Notes under the pieces: model-generated
What the model was told of the DNA's origin: nothing
Seen by the model: only the letters and a program-made list of their open reading frames with translations
Database searches by the model: none
Source: an uncultured Flavobacteriales bacterium
GTDB lineage: Bacteria > Bacteroidota > Bacteroidia > Flavobacteriales_G > Salibacteraceae
Assembly (NCBI GenBank): GCA_943788725.1
Contig: CALSRJ010000005.1
Coordinates: forward strand, 124,001 to 188,000
Reading direction: 5' to 3'
Length of the DNA stretch: 64,000 bases
Shown here: positions 15,706-24,438 of the stretch, piece after piece
Layout: every line of letters starts with the position of its first letter
How positions within the stretch are numbered: position 1 is the stretch's first letter
Made by a program: the position numbers and the translations under genes

Positions 15706-17235
15706 ATGGAGCAAGCCAAACAATCAACGACCTGTTATCACTGCGGTGAGGACTGCGTGGAGGAACATATTCTGCACGACAGCCATGATTTCTGTTGCCA
15801 AGGCTGCAAGACCGTGTACACCTTATTGAACGATACGGGTCTGGTCAGTTACTATGAGATTGACGCAGACTCCCCTGGTTCTACCGTCCGATCCAATCAT
15901 GCCAACAAAGACTTCCTTGACCTAGAAGAGGTAAAAAGGCAATTCATCGACTTTAGCGAGGGGAACAAGAACAAGGTTACCTTCTACCTTCCTTCTATGC
16001 ACTGTGCGGCTTGCATTTGGTTGCTGGAGAAATTAGACCGACTCAAGGACGGGGTCTATCGCTCAGATGTCAATTTCCTGCGCAAAGAACTGACGGTGCA
16101 CTTCAACGCCGATCTATTGTCACTAAAGGAGCTGGTCATTTTATTGGAAGACCTTGGATATCCACCGGACTTGCAGCGGGATAAAGGCGTGCAAGGCAAT
16201 AAGAAGGAGAGTCGCAAGCTCTTACTCAAACTCGGCGTTGCTGGTTTTGCGTTTGGCAACATCATGTTGTTCAGCTTTCCGGAATACCTGTCGCTGGATG
16301 ACGCTTCGCTCGATTCTTTCAAGGTTCTCTTTGGCTACCTCAATTTGCTCTTGGCCCTACCGGTCCTCTTGTATGCCGATGTGGATTACCTACGTAGCGC
16401 GTGGCAAAGCTTGCGCTTCAGGTACCTGACGATTGATGTGCCCATTGCCCTTGGAATCATCACGCTTTTTGCACGAAGCGCATACGAGATATTGAGTGCG
16501 ACAGGAGCGGGGTATTTCGACTCCTTTGCGGGGTTGGTTTTCTTTCTGCTCATCGGAAAGTGGTACCAAAGCCGAACATATGAGGCCCTGGCCTTTGATA
16601 GAGATTTCAGATCCTACTTTCCAATTGCCGTAACGCGCATCAAGGAGGGGGAAGAGGAAGTGTGCATGTTAGAAAAAATCGAGCCAGGAGATCGACTTCG
16701 CTTGCTCAATAATCAGGTAATCCCGGCGGACGCTGTGCTGATCAAGGGCATGGCATCTGTCGATTACAGCTTCGTGAACGGAGAAAGCGACACAGTAGAG
16801 AAACACGAAGGGGATTTGCTGTATGCGGGTGGAAGACAAACCGGGGGATCGATCGAAGTGGAGGTGGTGAAGGAGGTCTCTCAAAGCTATTTGACCGGTC
16901 TTTGGAATCAATCAGCATTTACAGAGGTAGAGGAAGGAAGGTCCTTTTCAACCTTGATAGACCACGTAAGCCGCTCTTTCAGCATAGGCATTTTGAGCAT
17001 TGCATTTCTCACGTTGGCCTTTTGGTTATGGGTCGATCCTAGCGAAGCGGTCGATGCTTTCACCGCGGTGCTGATCATTGCCTGTCCGTGTGCGCTGGCT
17101 TTGAGCATGCCCTTCGCTTCGGGAAATGTTTCGCGCATTTTGGGCAAGCTGGGCTTCTTCGTAAAAAATGCGAGCACGCTTGAGCGCATGGCTTCTGTTG
17201 ACGCGATCATCTTCGACAAGACAGGAACGCTGACG
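15706..17235 (+). pseudogene. ccoI: CcoI/FixI-type copper P-type ATPase, truncated after the phosphorylation motif
   Basis: The first 510 codons follow the CcoI/FixI subfamily. They hold an N-terminal cysteine cluster (CYHCGEDC and FCCQGC, residues 10-34), an HMA domain with MHCAAC (Cys100, Cys103), eight-helix topology up to the CPC motif (IIACPCALALSMP, about 460), the actuator motif VNGESDTVEK and the phosphorylation site DKTGTLT with Asp504. Homology stops with the last T of DKTGTLT. The frame runs 25 more codons into unrelated DNA (stop at 17313). The nucleotide-binding domain and last helices, about 280 residues, are gone, so it cannot transport copper for cbb3-oxidase assembly. No ccoS or ccoN follows. 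Confidence 0.85.
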
Positions 17236-17576
17236 AAACTTACTTGTATAATAAGGTTGAAAAACTTAAAAAGAGAATCAATAAATCCCTACGGAAGATT
17301 TCTACAATTCTAAATTTATCATTACCACTAACCATGAAAACAGCGAGAGAAACTTACGCCACAACACTTTTAAGAAATGGGGTTTCAAAGGATGAAATTG
17401 GCGAGATGTTAGGTCATTCAAATTCTATTGTGACTGAACATTATCTGGCAGGACTCGAAAAGGACAAGAAAAAGAAAATTAATAGTGTTCTTCCGCAACG
17501 ACAACAAGATGAAAATTTTCCGCAAGGTTTTCCGCAAGGTGTAGTAGGAATTTTAGGAAAATACGGACTAAACTGA
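17232..17576 (+). pseudogene. C-terminal fragment of a tyrosine recombinase/integrase
   Basis: An open frame with no plausible initiation runs into the copper ATPase at about 17235 and ends at TGA 17574-17576. It contains TARETYATTLLRNGVSKDEI and EMLGHSNSIVTEHYLAGLEK, that is box II of tyrosine recombinases with the second arginine, the LGHS histidine and the nucleophile tyrosine, followed by a family-typical DKKKKI tail. The usual H of HxxR reads as K here, as in some Bacteroidota integrases. The N-terminal SAM-like domain and first arginine region are absent. AT-rich composition sets it off from the ATPase. It marks an integration or rearrangement scar, or a chimeric join. Confidence 0.82.
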
Positions 17577-17605
17577 GAGGGGTGTATCATGCAGATCCCC
17601 GTAAA

Positions 17606-17911
17606 ATGGGGTTATTTAAGGTTTATAGTAGACTTGGAGGTCAGGAGGGATTACTCACTTATTTCAAAGAGGGGTTTGTTTACCCGAAAGAACTGAGTGA
17701 AGCAGGCGTCGAAGGAAAGGTCATGCTGAGCTTTGTCGTAAACGAAGATGGAAGCTTAAGCGATATTGAAGCGGTAAAATCCGACGACCCACTGCTTGAA
17801 GCGCCGGGTATTGAATTCGTAAAAGGAATGCCCAAATGGGAGCCTGGCACCAAAGACGACGTAAAGGTCAAGGTGAAAATGATCTTGCCGATCCAATATT
17901 CGATGAAATGA
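17606..17911 (+). CDS. Orphan TonB C-terminal domain protein
   Basis: About 101 residues that match the TonB C-terminal domain: GGQEGLLTYFKEGFVYPKEL, GVEGKVMLSFVVNEDGSLSD, FVKGMPKWEPG and the closing VKVKMILPIQYS. A GTG at 17582 would add eight residues. There is no membrane anchor or Pro-rich linker, which TonB needs to reach the outer membrane. It begins just 6-30 bp after the integrase stop, so it is probably the 3' end of a tonB-like gene cut by the same event. A free-standing soluble domain is the alternative. Confidence 0.65.
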   Translation: MGLFKVYSRLGGQEGLLTYFKEGFVYPKELSEAGVEGKVMLSFVVNEDGSLSDIEAVKSDDPLLEAPGIEFVKGMPKWEPGTKDDVKVKVKMILPIQYSMK

Positions 17912-17912
17912 T

Positions 17913-17942
17913 AAAAAGGCCCTGAATCAAGGGCCTTTTTTT
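17913..17942 (+). terminator. Terminator after the TonB-domain gene
   Basis: AAAAAGGCCC (17913-17922) pairs with GGGCCTTTTT (17931-17940) around an 8-base loop with further T residues. It separates convergent genes. Confidence 0.88.
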
Positions 17943-17983
17943 ATATCCTACAGTTCGAATTACGCTGAGCGGCGTTTAGGAGG

Positions 17984-18364
17984 TTAGATCAGCACCTTTT
18001 TCCAAGGAGGGGATTTGCGGTTTTCTCCGGCCGTGTAAAGAATAATCCGATTTCCGTATGGGTCCCTGAGGTAGGCTTCTCTCCAGAGCCATGGCTGATC
18101 AGTAGGAACCTGATCGAAGTGCACACCTGCGTTTTTCAATCGATCGTACTCGGCGTCCAAATCGGAGACTTCGAAATAGACTTTCACATCGGCTTGAATA
18201 GGAGTTTCAGCCCATTCAACTGAAAACGTGGCATCCCCCTTTGGGCATTGGAACCGGGCGTATTTGTCGTGTGTATGTACGATCAATTCAAGGCCGAGCA
18301 GTTCATAGAACGCTATCGACGGTGCTACGTTTCGACTGGGAACAGTCACTTGGTTTAGGTTCAT
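17984..18364 (-). CDS. VOC-family (glyoxalase/bleomycin-resistance-like) protein
   Basis: 126 residues with the paired beta-alpha-beta modules of the vicinal-oxygen-chelate fold: MNLNQVTVPSRNVAPSIAFY, VYFEVSDLDAEYDRLKNAGV, and LRDPYGNRIILYTAGE with a metal-ligand glutamate position not preserved in every member. The family covers glyoxalases, dioxygenases and drug-binding proteins, so the substrate cannot be named. It is downstream of the CPBP protease gene on the same strand with a 37-bp gap. Confidence 0.82.
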   Translation of the reverse strand: MNLNQVTVPSRNVAPSIAFYELLGLELIVHTHDKYARFQCPKGDATFSVEWAETPIQADVKVYFEVSDLDAEYDRLKNAGVHFDQVPTDQPWLWREAYLRDPYGNRIILYTAGENRKSPPWKKVLI

Positions 18365-18401
18365 CGTTCGGCTGACTTTGTATTGTTATCCCGCACCTAG
18401 G

Positions 18402-19139
18402 TTAGTTTTCCGATGGGTTGAATTGCTTCTTATTCCAAGTGGAGACTAGGTAGATACCCGAGACCAAGCAGATGACAAATAGGCCAATGCGATGGGTTGA
18501 ACTGAATCCGTCTTGCATGATTTGATTGTAACCCAACAAACTTCCTAGGAAGTGGAAGCCAGCTACCATGAAAATGGACTTGGTTTCGTCCATGATTTTT
18601 TCAAGGCCCCAGCTGGCGAAAATCAGCACACCTAGGAAGATGATGTGATCGGCAAAAGCACCTTGTGTGAAATTCAAATGCCATACGTACCAGAGAAGCC
18701 CAATGAAGGCCGATCTAAGCCAAGGGTTTAATTTGAAGTGCTTCATCTCAGGAAGGAGGTAGCCTCTCCAACCAGCTTCTTCAAATACCACATATGCTAA
18801 TGAGACGAGCGCCGCAATGCCCCCATAATAATGCCTGTTTAGCTCTTCTTCATTTTCGATTCCCACGAGAATTATTCCAGCCAACGGAATGGATACGTAT
18901 AAGATACTGCGCATGGAATTCGAGCCAAGAAAAGACGTATTGAATTTGCAACGGAAGAAATACACCATTACCAACATGCCGATGATTGGACCAATACCTT
19001 CCCCGAGGTGTTTCACCATGGTTAATCCATACGGAAGGGTCAATTGAGTAAACCAATCCGGTGGATTAAATCGAAACGCAAAAGACCCTGCAAGTGCAAT
19101 AGCGTAAAAAATGACCAACCTTAATAGGCGAGTATTCAT
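18402..19139 (-). CDS. CPBP-family intramembrane metalloprotease (second copy)
   Basis: 245 residues and about seven membrane helices. The CPBP motifs are FEEAGWRGYLLPEM (EExxxR), LLWYVWHLNF (H) and VAGFHFLGSLLGYN (H and N). It is not close to the copy at 10536. Substrate unknown. It starts 10 bp after the stop of the upstream secreted protein gene (19150-20634) on the same strand, so the two may be co-transcribed. Confidence 0.82.
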   Translation of the reverse strand: MNTRLLRLVIFYAIALAGSFAFRFNPPDWFTQLTLPYGLTMVKHLGEGIGPIIGMLVMVYFFRCKFNTSFLGSNSMRSILYVSIPLAGIILVGIENEEELNRHYYGGIAALVSLAYVVFEEAGWRGYLLPEMKHFKLNPWLRSAFIGLLWYVWHLNFTQGAFADHIIFLGVLIFASWGLEKIMDETKSIFMVAGFHFLGSLLGYNQIMQDGFSSTHRIGLFVICLVSGIYLVSTWNKKQFNPSEN

Positions 19140-19149
19140 AAGGGCAACC

Positions 19150-20634
19150 TCAATTTTGGATGCGGAAGATGATGGCCTTCGGATCTTCGAGCTTTTTCAG
19201 CTCTTTCTCCAATTCTTTGGTGTCTTCCTTCTTGGTCAGTTGCTTTATGCGATCCTGCAGCGCAATCGCATCATCCAAAGCAGCCTTGTACTGATTCAAA
19301 TTGTCCAGTGTCAGCTTGTCGTTCGCCACTTGACTGATGTTGGTCCTAGTTTCTCTATACTCGGAGAGTAGCTGCTTCTTTTGGTAATCTAGCGCGATCA
19401 AGCTCGCTTCGTACAACTTGTCTTTTTTGCCATAATAAGCCTCTGCTTCCAGCATTTTATCGTTGCCTTTCCACATGTCTTCACGGTTCTTAACGAGCAC
19501 GAGCAGCTGCTTTTTTTCTTCTTCAATGCGAATGAGCTCTTCCGCTTTCTTCATCTGCTCTTTCGCGTACGGCTCTGCTTTGATGGCATAGGCCTCTTTG
19601 TAGAGCGGAAGGGCTTGCCGGTATTGCTGCTGGTTGAACTGAAGGTCGGCTACACTGATCTTCGTGTCGTAGGCTCTCTGAACGGCTTGCTGCGCTTCGT
19701 ACTCCCTTTTTCCCTTTGGCGTTTCTTTCCAAGGAATGATTTCCATGGTGTTGTTCAGGAGCCCGGGATTTCTAATCTCACCACGCTTGAATAGCACCGT
19801 TGGTAAAGGGGAGTCATAGGTATTCCCCACGCTTGAGGCGGAGAGATTCATCCATGCAGAAAACACGGGCTTTAATATGCGGTGTTGCGTCGATGTCTTG
19901 CGCAGGCCATATTTTTCGCCATCTACAACGGCGAATGAATCCGCCTTGTCCATTTCACGGAAGAAACCCGTTGCCAAGTGCATATTGTCGACGGCTTCGA
20001 TGACCTTCGGCTGGGTAGTATTCATGAAATGCCTAAAGCCTAGTGCACCGTGCTTATAGATAACGCTGTCCGAAAATACCTCGCCATTTCCGTCGGTAAA
20101 GGTCATCAGCCATGTGCCGTCTAGCTTACCGTCGTTGTCAAACGAGCCTTTGATGTTTAGGGCTTGAATTCCCACGGCCGTCGAGTCCAAGTAGGCGTAA
20201 TGGAAGGGCCCTCGAAAGTGATTTTTAATAAAGGAAGCTTTGACGTGCTTTACTTCTTTGTTGGTCTCATTGTCAATCAATCGGTGGGTCCAAAGTCCCG
20301 ACTTCTCGCCGTCAATGTAGTTGCCGATGATAGTTTCAGTCCGACCTCCAGCTTCCACAGGCTTAACGGTCACCGCCCAAGCCAAGTGCTTTTTATCCTC
20401 CTTGAAATTACCGGTGATTAAGATTTCATTGTCACCACCGCGCTCCTCAATATGCCGCACCTCGGTGTACGAAAACCTTCCGCTGAAAACCTTTTCATGC
20501 ATGTTGTTCTCGGTGTATTCGTACGTGGCTTCACCACTTTCGAAAGGCCCTTCATAGGTTTGAACCATCTGACCAAGTGCTTGCATTGCCGTCAAAATCA
20601 GTGCGCATGTCAGCAGTGTAATAATGCGTTTCAT
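19150..20634 (-). CDS. Secreted protein of unknown function with MORN-like repeats and a helical C-terminus
   Basis: 494 residues. The signal peptide ends MQALGQ. Residues about 25-250 carry spaced short beta units such as GPFESGEATYEY, GNFKEDKKHLAWAVTV, GNYIDGEKSGLWTHRL and GSFDNDGKLDGTWLMTF, which resemble the MORN/YwqK-type GxFxxGxxxGxW pattern. From about 330 to the end the sequence is highly charged and helical (KEQMKKAEELIRIEEEKKQL, KKEDTKELEKELKKLED), probably coiled coil, with one TPR-like unit (AVQRAYDTKISVADLQFNQQQY). No catalytic motif is visible. I do not recognise a characterised family. Confidence 0.7.
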   Translation of the reverse strand: MKRIITLLTCALILTAMQALGQMVQTYEGPFESGEATYEYTENNMHEKVFSGRFSYTEVRHIEERGGDNEILITGNFKEDKKHLAWAVTVKPVEAGGRTETIIGNYIDGEKSGLWTHRLIDNETNKEVKHVKASFIKNHFRGPFHYAYLDSTAVGIQALNIKGSFDNDGKLDGTWLMTFTDGNGEVFSDSVIYKHGALGFRHFMNTTQPKVIEAVDNMHLATGFFREMDKADSFAVVDGEKYGLRKTSTQHRILKPVFSAWMNLSASSVGNTYDSPLPTVLFKRGEIRNPGLLNNTMEIIPWKETPKGKREYEAQQAVQRAYDTKISVADLQFNQQQYRQALPLYKEAYAIKAEPYAKEQMKKAEELIRIEEEKKQLLVLVKNREDMWKGNDKMLEAEAYYGKKDKLYEASLIALDYQKKQLLSEYRETRTNISQVANDKLTLDNLNQYKAALDDAIALQDRIKQLTKKEDTKELEKELKKLEDPKAIIFRIQN

Positions 20635-20707
20635 AAGAGTAGTTTGATTGTCCTAATGTACGCAATACGGCTAAAAGTGTTCGATGAGGTCAAGCCATTA
20701 AAAACGA

Positions 20708-20736
20708 AAAACGCCCGACAATGCCGGGCGTTTTCC
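20708..20736 (-). terminator. Terminator after the amidase fragment
   Basis: AAAACGCCCG (20708-20717) pairs with CGGGCGTTTT (20725-20734), 7-base loop. On the minus strand it is followed by TTTTTCGTTTTT, placing it as terminator for the amidase remnant. Confidence 0.8.
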
Positions 20737-20760
20737 AATGATCTTCCGTATAAACGAGAA

Positions 20761-21090
20761 TCATCGCGCGTAATGGGATATGCTTTGTGCTAAATATTCG
20801 GCCAATGATTGCTGGTAAGTTTCAGAGGTGAGCTGCTCTAGTTCTTGTGGGGAGGACATGAAGCCCAATTCCACTAGAATTGAAGGACAAGTACTGTTTT
20901 TAAGCACGTAAAAGTCAGCTGTTTTCATCCCTCGGTTTAACACGGCCTTTTCATTGAGAACCTGTCCGATTTTGTTGCCAAAATGCTTACTCAGATCATG
21001 ATAGGGATGCTCCTCTGAAGGAATGAACATCTCGACTCCTTTCGCATTGGGATGCTCGGATGCGTTGAGGTGAAGACTGATGAAGGTCAT
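20761..21090 (-). pseudogene. C-terminal fragment of N-acetylmuramoyl-L-alanine amidase (Amidase_3)
   Basis: 109 codons match only the second half of the Amidase_3 catalytic domain: MTFISLHLNASEHPNAKGVE with the zinc-ligand histidine, NRGMKTADFYVLKNSTCPSI, and VELGFMSSPQELEQL with the catalytic glutamate. The first zinc ligands (His and Glu of the N-terminal half) and any signal peptide are absent, and an in-frame TAA directly precedes the ATG. The remnant cannot be an active cell-wall amidase. No amidase-like sequence appears upstream in another frame. Confidence 0.75.
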
Positions 21091-21226
21091 TTAAAATTTT
21101 GAGGGCGGTCAAAAGCATCCCTTTAAATTGTGTCCATTTTTGAAACCTTGGAATACTAGCCCTATTCCGTAGATATATGCCAAACAAACCAGCACACGTC
21201 TCGGGTGTGTACAACTTATTGATACC

Positions 21227-22096
21227 ATGAAAAAGATCCTGGTTCCTACCGATTTCAGCGAATGTGCAGAGAATGCCGTTGAAGTAGCCGCAAACCTTGC
21301 GAAGAAGATGGATGCTAGACTCTACATCCTTCACGTAATGGATATTCCGGTTTATGACCGCAATGACTCCTTCTCATCCTATGCAGATGCTGCCGAAGGC
21401 ATTTTTTGGATGAAGCTCGTCAAAAAACGTTTCGGAGAACTATTCAAGAAGCCATATTTAGAAGGAGTAAATGCTATTGAAGTACTTCAATTTGATGGGG
21501 TATATGATACCATCACCACTCAAGCGGAAGAGCATGGTATTGATTTGATCGTGATGGGATCTCACGGCGACACCGGTGCGCATGAGGTGTTCATCGGAAG
21601 TAACACAGAGAAGGTAGTTCGATTGGCGGATTGCCCCGTGCTCACGGTTAAGAACCGGCACGAATCCTTCAATCTGGACAACGTTGTTTTCGCGTCCAAT
21701 TTCCTAGGAGAGGCGAAAGAGAATTTTGAAAGACTCTTCAACTTTATCAAAGCGTTTGATGCACATGTGCATTTGGTGAAGGTTATCACTCCGGATCATT
21801 TTGAAAGCACTCCATATACGGAAAAATTGATCGAAGAATTTGTCAATGAATGGAAGTTGACGAAGTACACCACCCACATCTTCAATGAGCGTACCGTGCA
21901 TGCAGGGATTCTTGAAGCAACAAAGCGGGTTGGAGCAAATATGATTGCTATGGAGACACATGGTCGATCAGGCTTCGCACGTTTTGTGTATGGAAGTCAA
22001 ACGGAAAGTATCGTGAACCATGCAGACGTTCCTGTACTTTCTATGAAGATCAAGGACTACAAGAAGGATTTCGCTCCATTTTCTGATTTGACCTAG
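21227..22096 (+). CDS. Tandem-domain universal stress protein
   Basis: 289 residues made of two Usp domains. The first starts KKILVPTDFSECAENAVEVA and carries the nucleotide-binding loop GSHGDTGAHEVFIGSNTEKV; the second ends with METHGRSGFARFVYGSQTESI and VPVLSMKI. Both loops keep the G-x2-G-x9-G-S/T pattern expected for ATP binding. Such proteins act in the cytoplasm in starvation and redox stress. A second two-domain Usp gene follows 12 bp later, so the two form an operon. Confidence 0.9.
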   Translation: MKKILVPTDFSECAENAVEVAANLAKKMDARLYILHVMDIPVYDRNDSFSSYADAAEGIFWMKLVKKRFGELFKKPYLEGVNAIEVLQFDGVYDTITTQAEEHGIDLIVMGSHGDTGAHEVFIGSNTEKVVRLADCPVLTVKNRHESFNLDNVVFASNFLGEAKENFERLFNFIKAFDAHVHLVKVITPDHFESTPYTEKLIEEFVNEWKLTKYTTHIFNERTVHAGILEATKRVGANMIAMETHGRSGFARFVYGSQTESIVNHADVPVLSMKIKDYKKDFAPFSDLT

Positions 22097-22108
22097 ACCT
22101 AAGGGACT

Positions 22109-22918
22109 ATGAGTACCATCCTAATTCCAACCGATTTCTCGAACAATGCGCGTAATGCATTCGAGTACGGATTGTCCTTGCTAGGCGAGGAGCATGAGTA
22201 CATCCTCTTCAACGCCTATGAAGAACCAAAATCTACCGCTACTTCAATGGTGTCATTGAAAGATATCTTGGTAGAGGCTTCTGAAGATTCGTTGAAGGAC
22301 GAAAAAGCCTTTTTTGTCGAGCGACATCCAAGCCTTAATATTTCAACGGTTTCCGAATATGGCGACCCCACTTTTGCGGTTACCAACTTCGCTAAGAAAA
22401 ACGAAGTCGACATGATCGTTATGGGTACGGCGGGTGTCACAGGGCTTCAAAAAATATTCTTAGGCAGTGTAGCCTCTGCCGTGATTGAAAAAGCGGTGTG
22501 TCCTGTCGTTGTTGTGCCGCGCGGCTATCAATTTGAGCCGCTGGAAAATGTGCTCTTTACTGCTGACCTTTTGAACGCTGAGGACGAGACCTTGCCGAAG
22601 GCCTTAGTAGATATCGTGACTAGAAACAACAGTGAAGTCACCGTATTGACAGTCAATAAGCCCAATCAAGTGATTGACGCAGAGAAGGCTGAGAAAGGAT
22701 TCTCGCTGCACATGGCAATGCATGGCTTTCCACATAAGTTTGATGTCATTGAGAGCGATGATGTGCATAGGGCAATAGAAACGTATGCGAATGAGAACGA
22801 CATGCAATTACTCGTGACTACGCCTAGGAAGAGTAGTTGGTTCCAACGCCTTTTGAAGCCAAGTGTGACTAAGGAATTGGCCGAGCATCTGCAGATCCCA
22901 ATGTTTGCAATCCATTGA
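22109..22918 (+). CDS. Tandem-domain universal stress protein (second gene)
   Basis: 269 residues. The first domain starts STILIPTDFSNNARNAFEYG and has an intact nucleotide loop, GTAGVTGLQKIFLGSVASAV. In the second domain the loop position reads TPRKSSWFQRLLKPSVTKEL, without the glycine pattern, so that half is probably not nucleotide-binding. The gene follows the other Usp gene closely and ends before a bidirectional terminator. Confidence 0.88.
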   Translation: MSTILIPTDFSNNARNAFEYGLSLLGEEHEYILFNAYEEPKSTATSMVSLKDILVEASEDSLKDEKAFFVERHPSLNISTVSEYGDPTFAVTNFAKKNEVDMIVMGTAGVTGLQKIFLGSVASAVIEKAVCPVVVVPRGYQFEPLENVLFTADLLNAEDETLPKALVDIVTRNNSEVTVLTVNKPNQVIDAEKAEKGFSLHMAMHGFPHKFDVIESDDVHRAIETYANENDMQLLVTTPRKSSWFQRLLKPSVTKELAEHLQIPMFAIH

Positions 22919-22962
22919 TTAATACTCTTGACCCTTAGACAAGCGAAACATTAAGACATAAA

Positions 22963-22990
22963 AAAAGGCTCCCAATCGGGAGCCTTTTCT
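22963..22990. terminator. Bidirectional terminator between usp and T9SS genes
   Basis: AAAAGGCTCCC pairs with GGGAGCCTTTT around a 4-base loop, with A-tract before and T-rich sequence after. It serves the convergent genes on both sides. Confidence 0.88.
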
Positions 22991-23010
22991 ATTTCTATCG
23001 TAGTCAGTGA

Positions 23011-24264
23011 TTACTGAGCGATGATAATTGATTCTTGGAAACGAACATCGTCGCTGTTACCAACGATGCTGTATGCTCCTTGTGGAAGCTCAGATACGTT
23101 GATCACTGCCTTAGTTCCGTTGAATGCATTGAATGCACGAACCACCTCACGACCTGTAAGATCGTAAACAGAGATGCTCATGTCCTTCACTGCACTTCCG
23201 AACTCAACATTAACGAAATCGTTGGTTGGATTAGGATATACAAGTGGAGCAGCATCAGTAAATTCAGCTACACCAGTTGGTACAGAGCAAGTATCACATT
23301 GCTCCCAGCATACTGGATCCAACACTACGTCACCTGTAAGAGCGAGGAAACGGTTAGTAAATTCTCCTGTAGTCTTAGTACAAGCTTCTCCACCAGCAAA
23401 CTGCTCAGAAGTAGCCCAATCGTCCATTAAGAACTTGTACTCAATTGAGTCAGCAGCTACCATAACAGTAGTTTCCCAAACACCGTCAGCGTCATCATCG
23501 TTCAAAAGGTTACAACCACCGCACCAGCCGTTGATGTAGTTGCCAGCAACAGCCATAGCGCCTACAGTTCCAGCGTAATAGTTCATGTCTACCTTGAAAG
23601 TAACCTCACGTGGAGTAGGAGTCCAGCTCCAGTTCACGTCGTCGATGTAAGCTTCGTGATTTGCTCCAGCGCTACCAGCTGTCAATGGGTAAATGTTCAT
23701 TGATGCAACTTGGTTGATAGACTGGTTAGCGAAGCTAGCCATAGTGTCACCATTCCAGAAGCAAGTCCATACGTTGTTGTCTAGATCAATGTCCATTGCA
23801 TAATCAACCCACTGTCCTTCTTCGGTGAATTCTGCGGCATAGTAAAGAGCCGTAGCATCATCAACCCAAACGGTGTCATCGATTACATAAACCTGGAATG
23901 CCCAAACGCTTCCGATGGTAGATTCTCCCTGAAGGTTGATGTAGAATCCGCTATCAGAATTGATAGCCAAATCGAGGTGGAGATTTCCAGAATTGTACTC
24001 TTGACCAAAATCAAGAACAACATCTGTACCTATTCCGCCTTCGAAGAATACAGAATTAGATGCACTCTGCGAATTAGCACTTGTAACTTGAACGTCCTCA
24101 GATCCGCCAGTAGTGCCAGACCAAGTTGTCCATCCTTTGTCCGCTCCTGCAACCCCCAGGTAGTCTCCTGCAGTGTAGGAATCAAAATTGTCAGACCATG
24201 TGGACTGACCGAATGACATAGCAGAAATCAACCCGCTAGCCACCAATAGAGTAAACTTTCTCAT
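23011..24264 (-). CDS. Secreted T9SS protein with a starch-binding-like domain
   Basis: 417 residues from ATG 24264, where the signal peptide begins (MRKFTLLVASGLISAMSFGQ). A concanavalin/MAM-like first half (WSDNFDSYTAGDYLG to YIDDVNWSWTP) is followed by a CBM20/48-like unit around 215-320 (EVTFKVDMNYYAGTVGAMAV, WCGGCNLLNDDDADGVWETT, SIEYKFLMDDW) and a T9SS type A domain (VYPNPTNDFVNVEF to QESIIIAQ). The protein may bind glycans outside the cell; no hydrolase domain is visible. A promoter box precedes it. Confidence 0.85.
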   Translation of the reverse strand: MRKFTLLVASGLISAMSFGQSTWSDNFDSYTAGDYLGVAGADKGWTTWSGTTGGSEDVQVTSANSQSASNSVFFEGGIGTDVVLDFGQEYNSGNLHLDLAINSDSGFYINLQGESTIGSVWAFQVYVIDDTVWVDDATALYYAAEFTEEGQWVDYAMDIDLDNNVWTCFWNGDTMASFANQSINQVASMNIYPLTAGSAGANHEAYIDDVNWSWTPTPREVTFKVDMNYYAGTVGAMAVAGNYINGWCGGCNLLNDDDADGVWETTVMVAADSIEYKFLMDDWATSEQFAGGEACTKTTGEFTNRFLALTGDVVLDPVCWEQCDTCSVPTGVAEFTDAAPLVYPNPTNDFVNVEFGSAVKDMSISVYDLTGREVVRAFNAFNGTKAVINVSELPQGAYSIVGNSDDVRFQESIIIAQ

Positions 24265-24288
24265 AATTGTTTTAAATTTTAGGTAACA

Positions 24289-24296
24289 CAAATGTA
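24289..24296 (-). promoter_or_regulatory. -7 promoter box of the starch-binding-like T9SS gene
   Basis: On the minus strand this reads TACATTTG, a perfect TAnnTTTG match, 24 bp before the ATG at 24264. It supports that start over the longer frame. Confidence 0.6.
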
Positions 24297-24438
24297 ATAA
24301 ATCTTGCGCTCGACCGTAACCTTGATCTTTATCAATAATTAATTCATCGTGTTGAGAGGTGTTCTCATCGATGGAAAAGAACGAGATCATCGAACCGAAG
24401 CCAAGACGATGAAGGTGCGAAAGTGGTTTGGATGAACG

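Noticed and set aside
20996-21334. Minus-strand ORF upstream of the amidase fragment as its missing N-terminus
   Set aside because: Its translation has no amidase motifs and it overlaps the plus-strand usp gene.
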